A stretch of 64,000 nt of DNA from Cephaloticoccus capnophilus (GTDB lineage Bacteria; Verrucomicrobiota; Verrucomicrobiia; Opitutales; Opitutaceae): assembly GCF_001580045.1 (NCBI RefSeq), contig NZ_LSZP01000042.1, forward strand, positions 1 through 64,000. The letters run 5' to 3'. The notes under the pieces were generated by a model that did no database searches, had not been told where the DNA came from, and was given only the letters and a program-made list of their open reading frames with translations. The position numbers were made by a program, and so were the translations under genes. Position 1 is the first letter of the stretch. Each line of letters begins with the position of its first letter. Shown here piece after piece: positions 37,086 through 46,615 of the stretch.

Positions 37086-38666
37086 TCACTCAGCGGTTTC
37101 GGTGAAGCGTTTCTCGCGGATGACTGTGATTTTAATCGTGCTCGGGTAGTCCAGCTCGGTCTCCACTTTTTGGCGCAACTCGCGGGCGATTTCGCGCGCG
37201 CGGTCGTCGTCCACTGCGTCGGGCGAAACCACAACGCGGATTTCGCGCCCGGCTTGAATCGCAAAGGATTGCTGCACGCCGTCGATCGCGTTCGCCAGTG
37301 CCTCCAGTCGTTCTAGGCGCTGGATGTAGTTGGTTACACTTTCGGCGCGCGCACCGGGCCGCACCGCCGAGATGGTATCCGCTAGAATAACGATGCCCGC
37401 GTAAATGGTCTCGGGCTTGACCTCCTCGTGGTGCGCCTCGACGGCGTTCACGACGATGGGCGTCTCGCCGTAGCGTTTGATAAAGGCTGCGCCGACTCGC
37501 GCGTGGCTGCCTTCGTAACCGGCGGGCGCGGCTTTACCGATGTCGTGGAGGAGCGCGGCGCGTTTGGCGACATTGGCATCGAGGCCGAGCTCGCTCGCAA
37601 TCATTGAGGCGAGGTAGGCGCACTCGATTAGGTGGTCGAGGACGTTTTGGTTGTAGGCGAAGCGATACTTGAGCTTGCCGAGCAGGCTAATGACCTCGGG
37701 GTGCAAGCCGTTGATGCTGAGGCGCGTAACCGCCTCCTCGCCGGCGAGGTCGGCACTGGAGTCGATTTCGCTCTGGGCGGTTTTTACAAATTCCTCAATG
37801 GTCGCGGGGTGGATGCGACCGTCCTTGACGAGGGCTTCGAGCGCGAGGCGGGCGACTTCGCGGCGCACCGGGTCGAAGGAGGAGATGAGGACGGTTTGCG
37901 GGGTCTCGTCGATTAGCAGCGTAACGCCAGTGGCGGCCTCGAAAGTCTTAATATTGCGGCCTTCGCGACCAATGATGCGGCCCTTCATCTCCTCGCTGGG
38001 AAGCTGAACGATGGTCGCGGAGAGGTCGTGGCTTTGGCGAACGGCGATCCGCTGCATGACGGTCACGAGTTTGTCGCGCGCCTGCATTTCGAGCTCTTGC
38101 TCGGAGCGCTCCATGATCTCGCGGCGCAGCTGGCGGAGCTCGTCTTGGCATTCGAGGATGACTTCCTCGCGCAGCGCACGCTTCATCGCCTCGGTGTCCA
38201 TCTTGGAGATGCCTTCGAGGCGTTCGCGGACGTTGGCAGAGAGCGCAGTGATGGTTTCGCGGGTCTGGCGAACGGCGGCGAGCTCACGGTTGAGCCGCTC
38301 GGTGCGTTGTTCGAGTTGGTGGTCGAGTAGCGCGAGCGATTCTTCGTGGGCGCGAATCTCGCGCAGCCGCACCTCGGCATCCACCTCTTTGGCGGCAAAC
38401 TCCTCGACTAGGGCAGCGCGTTTTTTACGAATGCGCTCGGCGGCCTTTTGGCGGACTTCTTCGGCAGCGACGGCGGCTTCGCGTTTGGCAACCTGTAGAA
38501 TCGTCTCCGCACTTTTGCGCGCTTCGCGGCGAATCGAGCGGGTGACCGCCCAAATCGACCAAAAGCCGATGCCCATGCCGACGAGGACGTAGACCGCCAA
38601 GCTCCAGTCGAGCCGCATAGCGGCGGCCAAGAAGACTAAGGTTAGGCTGATGGAAAGCGCGGGCAT
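37086..38666 (-). CDS. rny: Ribonuclease Y
   Basis: Membrane-bound endoribonuclease that starts mRNA decay; 526 residues. An N-terminal membrane helix (LAVYVLVGMGIGFWSIWAV) leads into a long coiled coil (about 45-205), then a KH domain near 215-275 (SEEMKGRIIGREGRNIKTFE), an HD domain with LLHDIGKAAP near 375 and EAHHEEVKPET, and the C-terminal domain. Length and order match RNase Y. ATG 38618 is an alternative start. The gene lies between two copies of the hairpin element (R2 and R3). Confidence 0.96.
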   Translation of the reverse strand: MPALSISLTLVFLAAAMRLDWSLAVYVLVGMGIGFWSIWAVTRSIRREARKSAETILQVAKREAAVAAEEVRQKAAERIRKKRAALVEEFAAKEVDAEVRLREIRAHEESLALLDHQLEQRTERLNRELAAVRQTRETITALSANVRERLEGISKMDTEAMKRALREEVILECQDELRQLRREIMERSEQELEMQARDKLVTVMQRIAVRQSHDLSATIVQLPSEEMKGRIIGREGRNIKTFEAATGVTLLIDETPQTVLISSFDPVRREVARLALEALVKDGRIHPATIEEFVKTAQSEIDSSADLAGEEAVTRLSINGLHPEVISLLGKLKYRFAYNQNVLDHLIECAYLASMIASELGLDANVAKRAALLHDIGKAAPAGYEGSHARVGAAFIKRYGETPIVVNAVEAHHEEVKPETIYAGIVILADTISAVRPGARAESVTNYIQRLERLEALANAIDGVQQSFAIQAGREIRVVVSPDAVDDDRAREIARELRQKVETELDYPSTIKITVIREKRFTETAE

Positions 38667-38779
38667 TATTAGGCGTAGCGAGCGAATCTAGGCCGTTATG
38701 ACAGCGATTCGAGTCAATTATTGGGAACCTCTTCAAAACACCCCCCAATACTCCGCAGGTCTCGCAGCCCACTCCTTTT

Positions 38780-39073
38780 CCACTCCGCGTGGAGCGGCAG
38801 GCTGTGCCTGCACCCGTTCAATTTGGGATTTCGCCGCGCGCTGTAGCGCGAAAGCGAAATCCCAAATTTGAAAGCATTCCCCCTGTGCGTTGCACAGGGA
38901 GGGAAAAGTAGAGTGATAACCCGTTTGGGCGAAGTGGGGAAAATCACCAGTAAACTCCCGCTTCCAAGTTTGGGTTCCTTTCTACAGAGCCGCTTGCTTG
39001 CTGTGCGAATGCACAGCAAGCAAGCGGCTCTGTAAATGGGTGCAGCGACACGCTGCCGCACCACGCGCAGTGG
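38780..39073 (-). repeat. Modular hairpin element, copy R3 (inverted)
   Basis: A 294-bp copy with its linker in the opposite orientation to R1, R2 and R4 (38908-38968), lying in the divergent gap between rny and rodA. Terminal motifs: CCACTCCGCGTGG and CCACGCGCAGTGG. The AATTTGGGATTTCG hairpin (38820-38868), a CCCTGTGC/GCACAGGG stem (38881-38899) and a 23-bp perfect hairpin with a 4-nt loop (38984-39033) are present. Stem sequences differ from R2 but still pair. The promoters of rny and rodA must lie around or inside it. With its flanks this explains the gap 38667-39164. Confidence 0.88.
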
Positions 39074-39164
39074 AATAAAGTATCGCGCGAGCGTGAGCGG
39101 CGGTGGCAGCCTGCCGCCCGTCTTCACATCTCCGTCCGCCCTAGCCCATCCTCCTTCTATTTCT

Positions 39165-40394
39165 GTGAATCTCGTCGAGCGACTCGAAAGCCTCTTGCCT
39201 TTCCGCCCCCACACCCGGTCGCGGTGGGATTGGCTGAGTCCGCTCGCGTGCGCGGGGCTCGCGCTCATCGGCGTCTTCTTTATCTACAGTGCGCAGTTAC
39301 CGGTACATGGGCGTAACTGGATTACGCAACTGGTGTGGCTGGCGATGGGCGGGGCGATTTATCTGGGTGTATCGCTGATTGATTACCGGTTTTGGCTGAG
39401 TGTCGCGCACTGGTTTTATGGGCTGGCGCTGGTGCCTCTGCTGTTGGTGCTCGTACCGGGCGTAGGCAGCGAGCGGTTTGGCGCGCAACGGTGGCTCGAA
39501 ATAGGGCCTTTTACCTACCAACCCTCTGAAACAGCGAAGGTTGCGGTGCTCATCATGGCGGCGAGCTTACTCGTGCGCGAGCGGATCGGCACGGTGCGCG
39601 ACTCGCTCGGGGTGTTGGGAAAATTGGCTCTTGCGGTGGGTTTGCCGCTCATCCTTATCCTGCTCCAGCCGGACTTAAAGTCGGCTATTGTGCTGCCCCC
39701 GATGGTCTTTGCGATGTTGTTCGTCTCCAAGCTCTCTGCCCGCTTTTTCGCGGGGGCTTTGGCGGCGTTTTTAGTCATCGTGGCTCTGGTGAGCTGGGAC
39801 ACATGGCGGTATGCGAGCTTTATGGAGGCACACGGCTACTCCTACTTACGCGACCGCGGGAAGTTTGAGGCGCAGACCTGGGTGCCGCTCCACGATTATC
39901 AGCGCAACCGGATCATCTCCTTCGTCGCCCCCGACAAAATCGACCCGATGGGCATCGGCTGGAACCAGCGCCAATCGCTCATCTCGGTCGGCAGCGGCGG
40001 GCTCACCGGCAAAGGCTGGACGCAGGGCACACAAGCGCAGCTCGGCTACTTGCCGCGCTCGGTCGCGCACAACGATTTTATCTTTTCGGTCATCGCCGAA
40101 GAGAAAGGTTTATTGGGAAGTTTTACGGTTCTGAGTCTGTTTGGACTGGTCTTGTTTAACGGCATCCGCATCGCCGGGCTCGCCCGCGACCGCCTCGGCA
40201 CGCTGATCGCCGTAGGCGTCACCGTGCTCTTCACGGTGCACGTGTTTGTAAACATCGCTATGACCATCGGACTGGTGCCCATCACGGGCATACCGCTTCC
40301 CTTTATCAGTTACGGAGGCTCCTTCGTGCTCAGTTGCTGCCTGCTGCAAGGACTGGTCCAGAGCGTCTATCGATTCCGCAAAGACTTTGCTTAA
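39165..40394 (+). CDS. rodA: Rod-shape/peptidoglycan polymerase RodA (SEDS family)
   Basis: SEDS glycosyltransferase of 409 residues from a GTG start, polymerising peptidoglycan for elongation. About ten membrane helices; family marks are GVFFIYSAQLP, QRWLEIGPFTYQPSETAKVA, the catalytic region NDFIFSVIAEEKGLLGS and the end motif IGLVPITGIPLPFISYGGS. These favour RodA over FtsW (LPFISYGGS shared by both, chain ends soon after). The start at 39165 removes a leader that would lie in R3. rng follows after 101 bases on the same strand. Confidence 0.92.
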   Translation: MNLVERLESLLPFRPHTRSRWDWLSPLACAGLALIGVFFIYSAQLPVHGRNWITQLVWLAMGGAIYLGVSLIDYRFWLSVAHWFYGLALVPLLLVLVPGVGSERFGAQRWLEIGPFTYQPSETAKVAVLIMAASLLVRERIGTVRDSLGVLGKLALAVGLPLILILLQPDLKSAIVLPPMVFAMLFVSKLSARFFAGALAAFLVIVALVSWDTWRYASFMEAHGYSYLRDRGKFEAQTWVPLHDYQRNRIISFVAPDKIDPMGIGWNQRQSLISVGSGGLTGKGWTQGTQAQLGYLPRSVAHNDFIFSVIAEEKGLLGSFTVLSLFGLVLFNGIRIAGLARDRLGTLIAVGVTVLFTVHVFVNIAMTIGLVPITGIPLPFISYGGSFVLSCCLLQGLVQSVYRFRKDFA

Positions 40395-40495
40395 CACCCA
40401 AATGATCGCCTGCCCCGATATTGACCGCCCTGCCAGAATTTCCTGCGCCGCAACGCCCGACGCACCCCGGAGCTCCGCGCAAACGACACGGTATA

Positions 40496-42304
40496 ATGAG
40501 CGTTCCTCCTCCTCCCTCCTCCTCCTCCAATCCTCCCACATCGGGCAAATCACCTAGCCAACAAAAGCACGCGGCACCCACCACCGCCGCTAAAGACCTG
40601 CGCGACTACGACGAAGAACTGGCCAACCCGCCGCCCATCGTCGATGCGCCGCACGTCTCCTCCGACGAGCTAAAAGCCGAAGCGGCCAAACGCGCCAAAG
40701 ACCGCCCCTTCATCCAACGCGTGCTCTCCACCTTTAAAAAAGAGAAGCCGAGCTACCGCGAACTCATCATCAACGCCGAGCCGCTCGAGCGCCGCGTCGC
40801 GCTCCTCGTCGATGGTCGCCTCGAAAAATTCGAAATCGAGCGCGACTCCGACACCCGCATGGTCGGCGGCATCTACAAAGGCCGGATCAAAAACCTAGAT
40901 CCCGGCCTAAAGGCCGCCTTCGTCGACATCGGCTACACGAAAAACGCGTTCCTGCACTACTGGGATATGCTCCCCGCCGCCGCCGACTCGTCGGTCGAAG
41001 TCGTCCGCGTAAACAAACGCAAAAACGCGCCCGCCCGCCCCGCCGCCGAACCCACCGTCAAAGACATCCCCCGCCTCTACCCGCCCGGCTCGGAAATCGT
41101 CATCCAAGTCACCAAAGGCCCCATCGGCACCAAAGGCCCGCGCACCACGACCAACCTCTCCATCCCCGGCCGCTACCTCATCCTCATGCCCTTTAGCGAC
41201 GGCTGCGGCATCTCGCGCAAAATCGAAGATCCCGCCGAGCGCAAACGCCTCAAGCAAATGCTCAACGAGCTCACCATCCCCGAAGGCATGGGAGTGATCG
41301 TGCGCACCGCCGGCGAGGGCAAGAAGACGCGCTACTTCGTGCGCGACCTGCACCTCCTGCTCAAACAGTGGGAAAAGATTACCGCCAAGACCCAGACCGA
41401 GCGCTCCCCCGCCTCCCTCTACCAAGAGCCCGACCTGCTCGAACGCACCGTGCGCGACTTCCTCACCGAAGAAGTCGACCGCGTCCTCATCGACGACCCC
41501 ACCGGCTTCGAGCGCACCCAAGACCTTGTTGGGCAAATCTCGAAACGCTCCCGCTCGAAAATCTCCCTCTACAACGATACCATCCCGATCTTCGAACGCT
41601 TCAACATCGAGCGCCAAATCGAGCAGACCTTTCAGCGCAAAGTCCCCCTGCCCTCCGGCGGCGAAATCATCATCGATGAGACCGAAGCCCTCATCTCAAT
41701 CGACGTAAACACCGGCTCGCACAAAAACAGCGGCGGCGACGAGAAAAACACCATCTACGCCGTCAACCTCGAAGCCGCCGTCGAAGCCGCCCGCCAAATC
41801 CGCCTACGCAACCTCGGCGGCCTCATCATCATCGACTTCATCGACATGAAGGAGCGCCGCCACCGCAACGCCATCTACGAAAAGATGGTCAGCGGCATGG
41901 CCCTCGATAAAGCGAAGAGCCACATCCTGCCCATCTCCACGCTCGGCATCCTCCAGATGACCCGCCAGCGGCAGCAAGAGTCGCTCTCCTCGAACCTCTA
42001 CAGCCCCTGCCCTTACTGCCGAGGGCGCGGCATCGTGAAAAGTGCCACGACCATGTCGGTCGAGCTCCAGCGCAAACTCTCCTCAGTCATCCGCCGCCTC
42101 ACCGCGCGCGACGCCAAGAGCCAGCACTCGCTGCGAGTCCTCGTGCACCCAAGCATCCTCGAGCGCATCCGCAGCGAAGACGCCGACCTACTCATCCGCA
42201 TGGAGACGCTCTACGGCGTGAAACTCGCCTTCCGCGCCGACCCCAACTACCACGTCGAAAACTACAAAATCCTCAACGCCACCACCGGCGAGGAGTATCG
42301 CTAA
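40496..42304 (+). CDS. rng: Ribonuclease E/G family endoribonuclease
   Basis: Endoribonuclease of about 602 residues that cuts single-stranded RNA in rRNA maturation and mRNA decay. A disordered Pro/Ser-rich N-terminus (1-60) precedes an S1-like domain ([31 protein letters not shown]). Catalytic Asp residues are in [13 protein letters not shown] near 401 and LIIIDFIDM near 447, and the zinc-link Cys pair is in PCPYCRGRG near 504. Having both RNase Y and RNase E/G is not typical of E. coli-like species but occurs in other phyla. A good terminator follows. Confidence 0.94.
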   Translation: MSVPPPPSSSSNPPTSGKSPSQQKHAAPTTAAKDLRDYDEELANPPPIVDAPHVSSDELKAEAAKRAKDRPFIQRVLSTFKKEKPSYRELIINAEPLERRVALLVDGRLEKFEIERDSDTRMVGGIYKGRIKNLDPGLKAAFVDIGYTKNAFLHYWDMLPAAADSSVEVVRVNKRKNAPARPAAEPTVKDIPRLYPPGSEIVIQVTKGPIGTKGPRTTTNLSIPGRYLILMPFSDGCGISRKIEDPAERKRLKQMLNELTIPEGMGVIVRTAGEGKKTRYFVRDLHLLLKQWEKITAKTQTERSPASLYQEPDLLERTVRDFLTEEVDRVLIDDPTGFERTQDLVGQISKRSRSKISLYNDTIPIFERFNIERQIEQTFQRKVPLPSGGEIIIDETEALISIDVNTGSHKNSGGDEKNTIYAVNLEAAVEAARQIRLRNLGGLIIIDFIDMKERRHRNAIYEKMVSGMALDKAKSHILPISTLGILQMTRQRQQESLSSNLYSPCPYCRGRGIVKSATTMSVELQRKLSSVIRRLTARDAKSQHSLRVLVHPSILERIRSEDADLLIRMETLYGVKLAFRADPNYHVENYKILNATTGEEYR

Positions 42305-42366
42305 ACAGCGCCCACCCCAAGACGACGGCACGACGCACGAACCTCATACCCGCCTCCCGGCCTCCC

Positions 42367-42401
42367 AGCGGGCTGCTCTCCCGAGCCGCCCGCTTTTTTT
42401 T
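42367..42401 (+). terminator. Rho-independent terminator of rng
   Basis: AGCGGGC pairs with GCCCGCT, with an inner GCTC/GAGC stem, directly followed by eight T residues, 62 bases after the rng stop. Confidence 0.9.
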
Positions 42402-42423
42402 GGGGTTTAAATAGTGAGACCTA

Positions 42424-42924
42424 CTAAAGCGCGCCTCCTGATTCACGGATTTTCTGGATCAGCGCGGTCGTGCTAAAGCCCTCCCAAAATGGCAAAAACT
42501 GGATGTCTGCGCCACAGGCTTCCAGTGCGGCGCGCTCCTCGGGATTTAGCGTTTCGAGCGTGTAGTCCCCCGCCTTCGCGTAAACATCGGGCGCGAGGGC
42601 GCGAATCTCCGCAGTCAGTCGCTCGGTATTGAAAACCACAATACCGCTCACGCATTCCAATGCGCCGAGCGCATAAGCGCGCTCGGTTTCGCTTAAGATG
42701 GGACGAGTCGGGCCTTTAAGGGCCCGCACGCTCGCGTCGCTATTGATCGCGACAAAGAGCGCGTCGCCCAAGGCCCGCGCCGCCGCCAACGAGTAAAGGT
42801 GCCCCGGGTGCAGCAGATCGAAAACACCATTGGTCAAAACGAGCCGCCGCCCAGTCCTGCGAAGGGCAGCTCGCGCCTCAACCGCGTCTTCGAGCGTAAG
42901 GAGTTTCGGGTTTTCAGGCTGCAT
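42424..42924 (-). CDS. rfaE2: Heptose-1-phosphate adenylyltransferase domain protein
   Basis: Nucleotidyltransferase of 166 residues that makes ADP-heptose for the LPS core. HIGH-type motif in GVFDLLHPGHLYSLAAARAL, and a second conserved part KGPTRPILSETERAYALGAL; the end SGIVVFNTERLTAEI and PDVYAKAGDYTLE also fit the HldE C-terminal domain. It is the free-standing adenylyltransferase type (RfaE domain II); the kinase half is not in the window. ATG 42924 removes a 44-residue leader in the open frame. Presence of heptose synthesis supports an LPS-bearing cell. Confidence 0.9.
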   Translation of the reverse strand: MQPENPKLLTLEDAVEARAALRRTGRRLVLTNGVFDLLHPGHLYSLAAARALGDALFVAINSDASVRALKGPTRPILSETERAYALGALECVSGIVVFNTERLTAEIRALAPDVYAKAGDYTLETLNPEERAALEACGADIQFLPFWEGFSTTALIQKIRESGGAL

Positions 42925-43062
42925 CCACACACAGCCCAAGCCGTCCAGCCCAAGTCCGCAATCCCCGTTAGGCCGCACTTTTACCTGCCGACCAAGACGA
43001 GCCGCCAACGAATGGCCGTGCGCCTCGCACCGGCTCGCCAAAATGGCTGCACTCACTGAGTG

Positions 43063-43448
43063 CCACTACGCGTGGAGCGGCAGCGTGTCGCTGCACCCAT
43101 TCAATTTGGGGATTGGCCCCGTCGCTTCGCGACGAAACCAATCCCCAAATTTGAAGTCCCTTCCCTTGTCGCGTTGCGACAAGGGAGGGGGAAGGAAATG
43201 AGGAGAGCCCTCGGGCTTCCCGAGACGGGAAGAATCACGAATAAATCCACGTCCCAAACTTGGAGGCGGGAGTTTACTGGTGATTTTTCCCACCTCGCCC
43301 AAATGGGTTATCACTCTACGCTCCCTTTTACTACTCGCCCTGTCGCAACGCGACAGGGGAGAGTGCTTTCAAATTTGGGATTTCGCTTTCGCACGATAGC
43401 GCGATGCGAAATCCCAAATTAAATGGAAGCGGTCACTGACCGCCGCCC
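43063..43448 (+). repeat. Modular hairpin element, composite copy R4
   Basis: About 386 bp from CCACTACGCGTGG (43063) to the dnaJ stop. It holds two sets of the A and B hairpins. The first set has altered stems: CAATTTGGGGATTGG with CCAATCCCCAAATTTG (43102-43153) and CCCTTGTCGC with GCGACAAGGG (43163-43185). The second set (43338-43420) has the standard stems. The linker is at 43257-43319. It ends with GCGGTCACTGACCGC (43429-43443) and lacks the second terminal motif. It fills the gap between rfaE2 and dnaJ. Confidence 0.85.
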
Positions 43449-44642
43449 TCAAAAGAATTTTTTGGCTTTTTCGAAAAAGCTCTTTGAGGCGGGTTCGGTC
43501 GGGGCGTCGCCGCTAAGCGTTGCAAACTCTTCCAAGACCTTGCGCTGCTCGTTCGAAAGCGAAGTCGGCACTTCCACATGCACGCGCACGAGTTGGTCGC
43601 CTTGGCGGCGTCCGCGCAGCGAGGGCATGCCCTTTTCGCGCAGCCGAAAGGTCGTACCGCTCTGCGTGCCTGCGGGGATTTTCAGCGTGGCCTTGCCAAA
43701 GAGCGTCGGTGCCTCAATCGAGCCGCCGAGCGTCGCCAGTGTGAATTTTATCGGAATCTCGCAAAACAGATCGTCGCCGTGACGCTCGAACAGCTCGTGC
43801 TCTTTGACCGCAAGGACGATGTAGAGGTCGCCCGTTTGGCCGCCCTGCACGCCTGCCTCGCCGTTACCCGCCGAGCGCAGTCGCGAGCCCGTATCCACGC
43901 CCGCCGGGATGTTGACCTTGAGCTTCGTGGTCTGCTGCACGCGGCCTTCGCCGTGACACTTGGTGCAGGGCTTTTCGATTTTTTGCCCCGTGCCACCGCA
44001 GGTCGGGCACACTTGGGTAAAGGTAATAATCCCGCCCGAGCGGCGGACTTGGCCCGCGCCGCCGCAAGTCGGGCAGGTCACGGTTTTAGAGCCCGGCTCC
44101 GCACCACTGCCGCTGCAACGCTCGCAGCTCACGAGTCGCCGGTAGGAGATCTCCTTCTCCACGCCGCGCGCGGCCTCTTCGAGCGTGATCTCTAGGTCAT
44201 AGCGCAGGTCGGCTCCGTCGCGGACCGCCGAAGCGCGCCCGCCACCACCGCCGCCAAACATCTCATCAAAAAATCCCCCGCCACCGGCTCCGCCCGCGCG
44301 CGAAAAGCCGCCAGCCTGCCGGCCAAAGACTTCCCTAAAAATATCAAAGGGATCATGAAAGCCGCCGCCACCGGCTCCGCCAAAGCCACCCGCGCCTGCG
44401 CCACCCATCCCGCCTTGAAACGCAGCATGGCCGTAACGGTCGTAGGCGGCGCGCTTATCGGCATCGCTGAGCACGTCGTAGGCTTCGGAGACTTTTTTAA
44501 ACATCTCCTCCGCCTCTTTATTCCCCGGGTTTTTGTCCGGGTGGTATTGGACGGCTTTCTTACGGTAAGCCTTCTTTAACTCATCGGCAGTCGCGGTTTT
44601 GCCGACGCCGAGCAGCGCGTAGTAATCTTCCTTTGCAGCCAT
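43449..44642 (-). CDS. dnaJ: Chaperone DnaJ (Hsp40)
   Basis: Co-chaperone of DnaK, 397 residues. J domain with the HPD tripeptide ([13 protein letters not shown]), a Gly/Phe-rich linker (about 75-130), and four CxxCxGxG zinc motifs ([32 protein letters not shown]), then the client-binding domains ([20 protein letters not shown]). Standard type-I DnaJ. It starts 9 bases after the grpE stop, so they form an operon; dnaK is elsewhere. Confidence 0.97.
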   Translation of the reverse strand: MAAKEDYYALLGVGKTATADELKKAYRKKAVQYHPDKNPGNKEAEEMFKKVSEAYDVLSDADKRAAYDRYGHAAFQGGMGGAGAGGFGGAGGGGFHDPFDIFREVFGRQAGGFSRAGGAGGGGFFDEMFGGGGGGRASAVRDGADLRYDLEITLEEAARGVEKEISYRRLVSCERCSGSGAEPGSKTVTCPTCGGAGQVRRSGGIITFTQVCPTCGGTGQKIEKPCTKCHGEGRVQQTTKLKVNIPAGVDTGSRLRSAGNGEAGVQGGQTGDLYIVLAVKEHELFERHGDDLFCEIPIKFTLATLGGSIEAPTLFGKATLKIPAGTQSGTTFRLREKGMPSLRGRRQGDQLVRVHVEVPTSLSNEQRKVLEEFATLSGDAPTEPASKSFFEKAKKFF

Positions 44643-44651
44643 ACGCGTGTG

Positions 44652-45287
44652 TTATTTCTCCCCCTCGGAATGGGTGGTGCTGGGCGCGCCACTCGACACG
44701 ACGACTGACGCCGCGCGCAAGAGCCGCCCATTTAACGAATAGCCGACGCGGATGACTTGCAGCACGTCGCCCTCGGCCACCTCGGTGCTCGGAGCCTGCG
44801 AAAGGGCTTCGTGCTGATGCGCGTCAAAAGGCTGTCCCGCCGGGTTAATCTCCTTCAGCCCGTGCTGTTCGAGTGCAGTCTTAAGCTGCGTCTGCACCAT
44901 CGCCACGCCCTCGCGCAGCGACTTGACGCTGGCGTTGGGCTGCTCGGCCGCAGCGAGCCCGAGCCCCAAATTATCGAGCACCGGCAGCAAATCCTCCAAG
45001 ACCCGCGAGGCCGCGTATTGGCGCAGTTCGTCCTTCTCGCGGGCGACGCGCTTACGAAAGTTTTCGTGGTCGGCGACCGCCCGCAAATAACGGTCGTGAA
45101 TCGCCGCCGCCTCGGCCTTGGCCGCAGCAATCGGGTCAGCGGAAGCCGCCGCGTGCTCGGTTTCATCGACAGGCGCAGCGGCAGCAGCGCTCGCCGCCTC
45201 CGCGTCCCCGGCGGCACTGCCGCTCGAGTCTGTGCTGGGTGGGGTGTGAGTAGTCTGCCTAAGGTCGTCAGGATTCGGTCTGCTCAT
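44652..45287 (-). CDS. grpE: Nucleotide exchange factor GrpE
   Basis: Exchange factor for DnaK, 211 residues. A disordered, acidic N-terminus (to about 55) is followed by the long helical region (HDRYLRAVADHENFRKRVAR) and the C-terminal beta-domain (INPAGQPFDAHQHEALSQAP, GYSLNGRLLRAASVVVS). Length and motifs fit GrpE. No CIRCE element was seen upstream, so heat-shock control is not shown here. Precedes dnaJ. Confidence 0.94.
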   Translation of the reverse strand: MSRPNPDDLRQTTHTPPSTDSSGSAAGDAEAASAAAAAPVDETEHAAASADPIAAAKAEAAAIHDRYLRAVADHENFRKRVAREKDELRQYAASRVLEDLLPVLDNLGLGLAAAEQPNASVKSLREGVAMVQTQLKTALEQHGLKEINPAGQPFDAHQHEALSQAPSTEVAEGDVLQVIRVGYSLNGRLLRAASVVVSSGAPSTTHSEGEK

Positions 45288-45339
45288 AGTAAGCGGCCAT
45301 TACATTCACGGCTTTCGCATTTCTTCAAGGCCCTCGCAG

Positions 45340-45515
45340 CGGGTTTTTTATTTGGCGACGCCCGCGGTGGCGCGCCGCCCCTTGGGGCGACCCATGATAG
45401 GCACAATAGTCCGCGAAAATCGCTCGGGCGCGGCGCAGACGAGAGAGCCCCTCGCACGCCTCACCCTGTCCGCGAGGCGGCCGCAGGCTGTTTTATTTTG
45501 CCCGCGGTGGCTCAG
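45340..45515. repeat. Repeat-rich spacer between grpE and manA
   Basis: Contains GCCCGCGGTGGC twice (near 45360 and 45500), a CGCCCC/GGGGCG hairpin (45376-45389) and GCCGCAGGCTGTTTTATTTTG, a module shared with R1 and R2. It seems to be partial or decayed hairpin-element material. Confidence 0.55.
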
Positions 45516-45516
45516 C

Positions 45517-46479
45517 TCACACGAAGTTTTCCGTTACGAGCACGATGCCGAACTCGCCCGCCTCCGCCTCAAAGCCCGCGCTGTAAGGCACGAGCGCGTG
45601 GTCGCCACGCACGAGCTCGCCGCCAAGACTGCCGCCCTCGTCCACGCGCAGCCGTCCGCTCACCACGCTCAAGATGCGCGGCTGTTCACCTGCTGCGAAG
45701 CTAAGCCGCTCACCCGGCCCGAGCACGAGCCGCCGAATCCGAAACTCGTCGCAGTCAGCAATCACTTCCGAAGTCGGCGCGGCACGCACGGGCGCGGGTT
45801 CGTAGTCGTCCCATTGGATGCATTTGAGCGACTCGTGGACGTGCAGTTCGCGCGGCCGCCCATCGAGCCCCACACGCCCCCAGTCGCAGACCCGATACGT
45901 CGAGTCCGAGTTTTGTTGAATTTCCAAAATCAGATTCCCGGGGCCAATCGCATGCACCTGCCCGCTGTGCACGAGTATCGAGTCGCCCTCCGCCACGCGA
46001 AACGTGTGCACGCAGTCCTCAACGCGCTGCTCGATAATCGCCCGCTCAAAGCCCTCGCGCGTGACGCCTTTTTTTAGCCCCACGGTCAACTCCGCGCCGC
46101 CCTCTGCCGTGTCGGCGATATACCAATTCTCCGTCTTCGGCTCGCCGCCCAACTCGCGCGCCTGCTCCGCAGGCGGATGCACTTGCAGGCTCAACCGCTC
46201 GCGACAATCCAGCCACTTTACCAAAATCGGGAAGGCCCGATCGCTCGGCCACTGCGGCCCGAGCAACTCAGCGGCCTGCGTTTTTACCAGCTCGCCCAGA
46301 GTGCGCCCTGCCTGCGGCCCACTCGCGACGACCGACTGCGCCTCAGGCCGGTCAACGATCTCCCAACTCTCGCCAATCACCTCGCCCGCCGGGAGCTGCC
46401 GGCCAAACGCGGTCTCAATCGCCCGCCCGCCCCAGACGCGCTGTTGGTACACGGGGTGAAAACGCAGGATGTCCTTCAT
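45517..46479 (-). CDS. manA: Class I mannose-6-phosphate isomerase
   Basis: Zinc enzyme interconverting mannose-6-phosphate and fructose-6-phosphate; 320 residues, like the short Bacillus-type form. Zinc-site motifs: LSLQVHPPAEQARELGGEPK followed by TENWYI, and VHSGQVHAIGPGNLILEIQ. The N-terminal VYQQRVWGG is also typical. Feeds GDP-mannose or heptose pathways. Divergent from ftsK; the gap between them holds short hairpins only. Confidence 0.93.
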   Translation of the reverse strand: MKDILRFHPVYQQRVWGGRAIETAFGRQLPAGEVIGESWEIVDRPEAQSVVASGPQAGRTLGELVKTQAAELLGPQWPSDRAFPILVKWLDCRERLSLQVHPPAEQARELGGEPKTENWYIADTAEGGAELTVGLKKGVTREGFERAIIEQRVEDCVHTFRVAEGDSILVHSGQVHAIGPGNLILEIQQNSDSTYRVCDWGRVGLDGRPRELHVHESLKCIQWDDYEPAPVRAAPTSEVIADCDEFRIRRLVLGPGERLSFAAGEQPRILSVVSGRLRVDEGGSLGGELVRGDHALVPYSAGFEAEAGEFGIVLVTENFV

Positions 46480-46615
46480 AAAAAAAGACGCAGCACTACC
46501 CTAGAAAGGGCGCAGCAGGCAAGCCTGCGCATGCGGCCCACGTGCGCCGACAGGCCTAAGGCCAGGCTCGCTTGGCCTCGCTTAACGAGTGGAAGACCGT
46601 TGACCCTCCGAAACG

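Noticed and set aside
38690-38770. tRNA-like segment near rny (a GATTCGAGTC word)
   Set aside because: No acceptor, D or anticodon stems could be folded around it.
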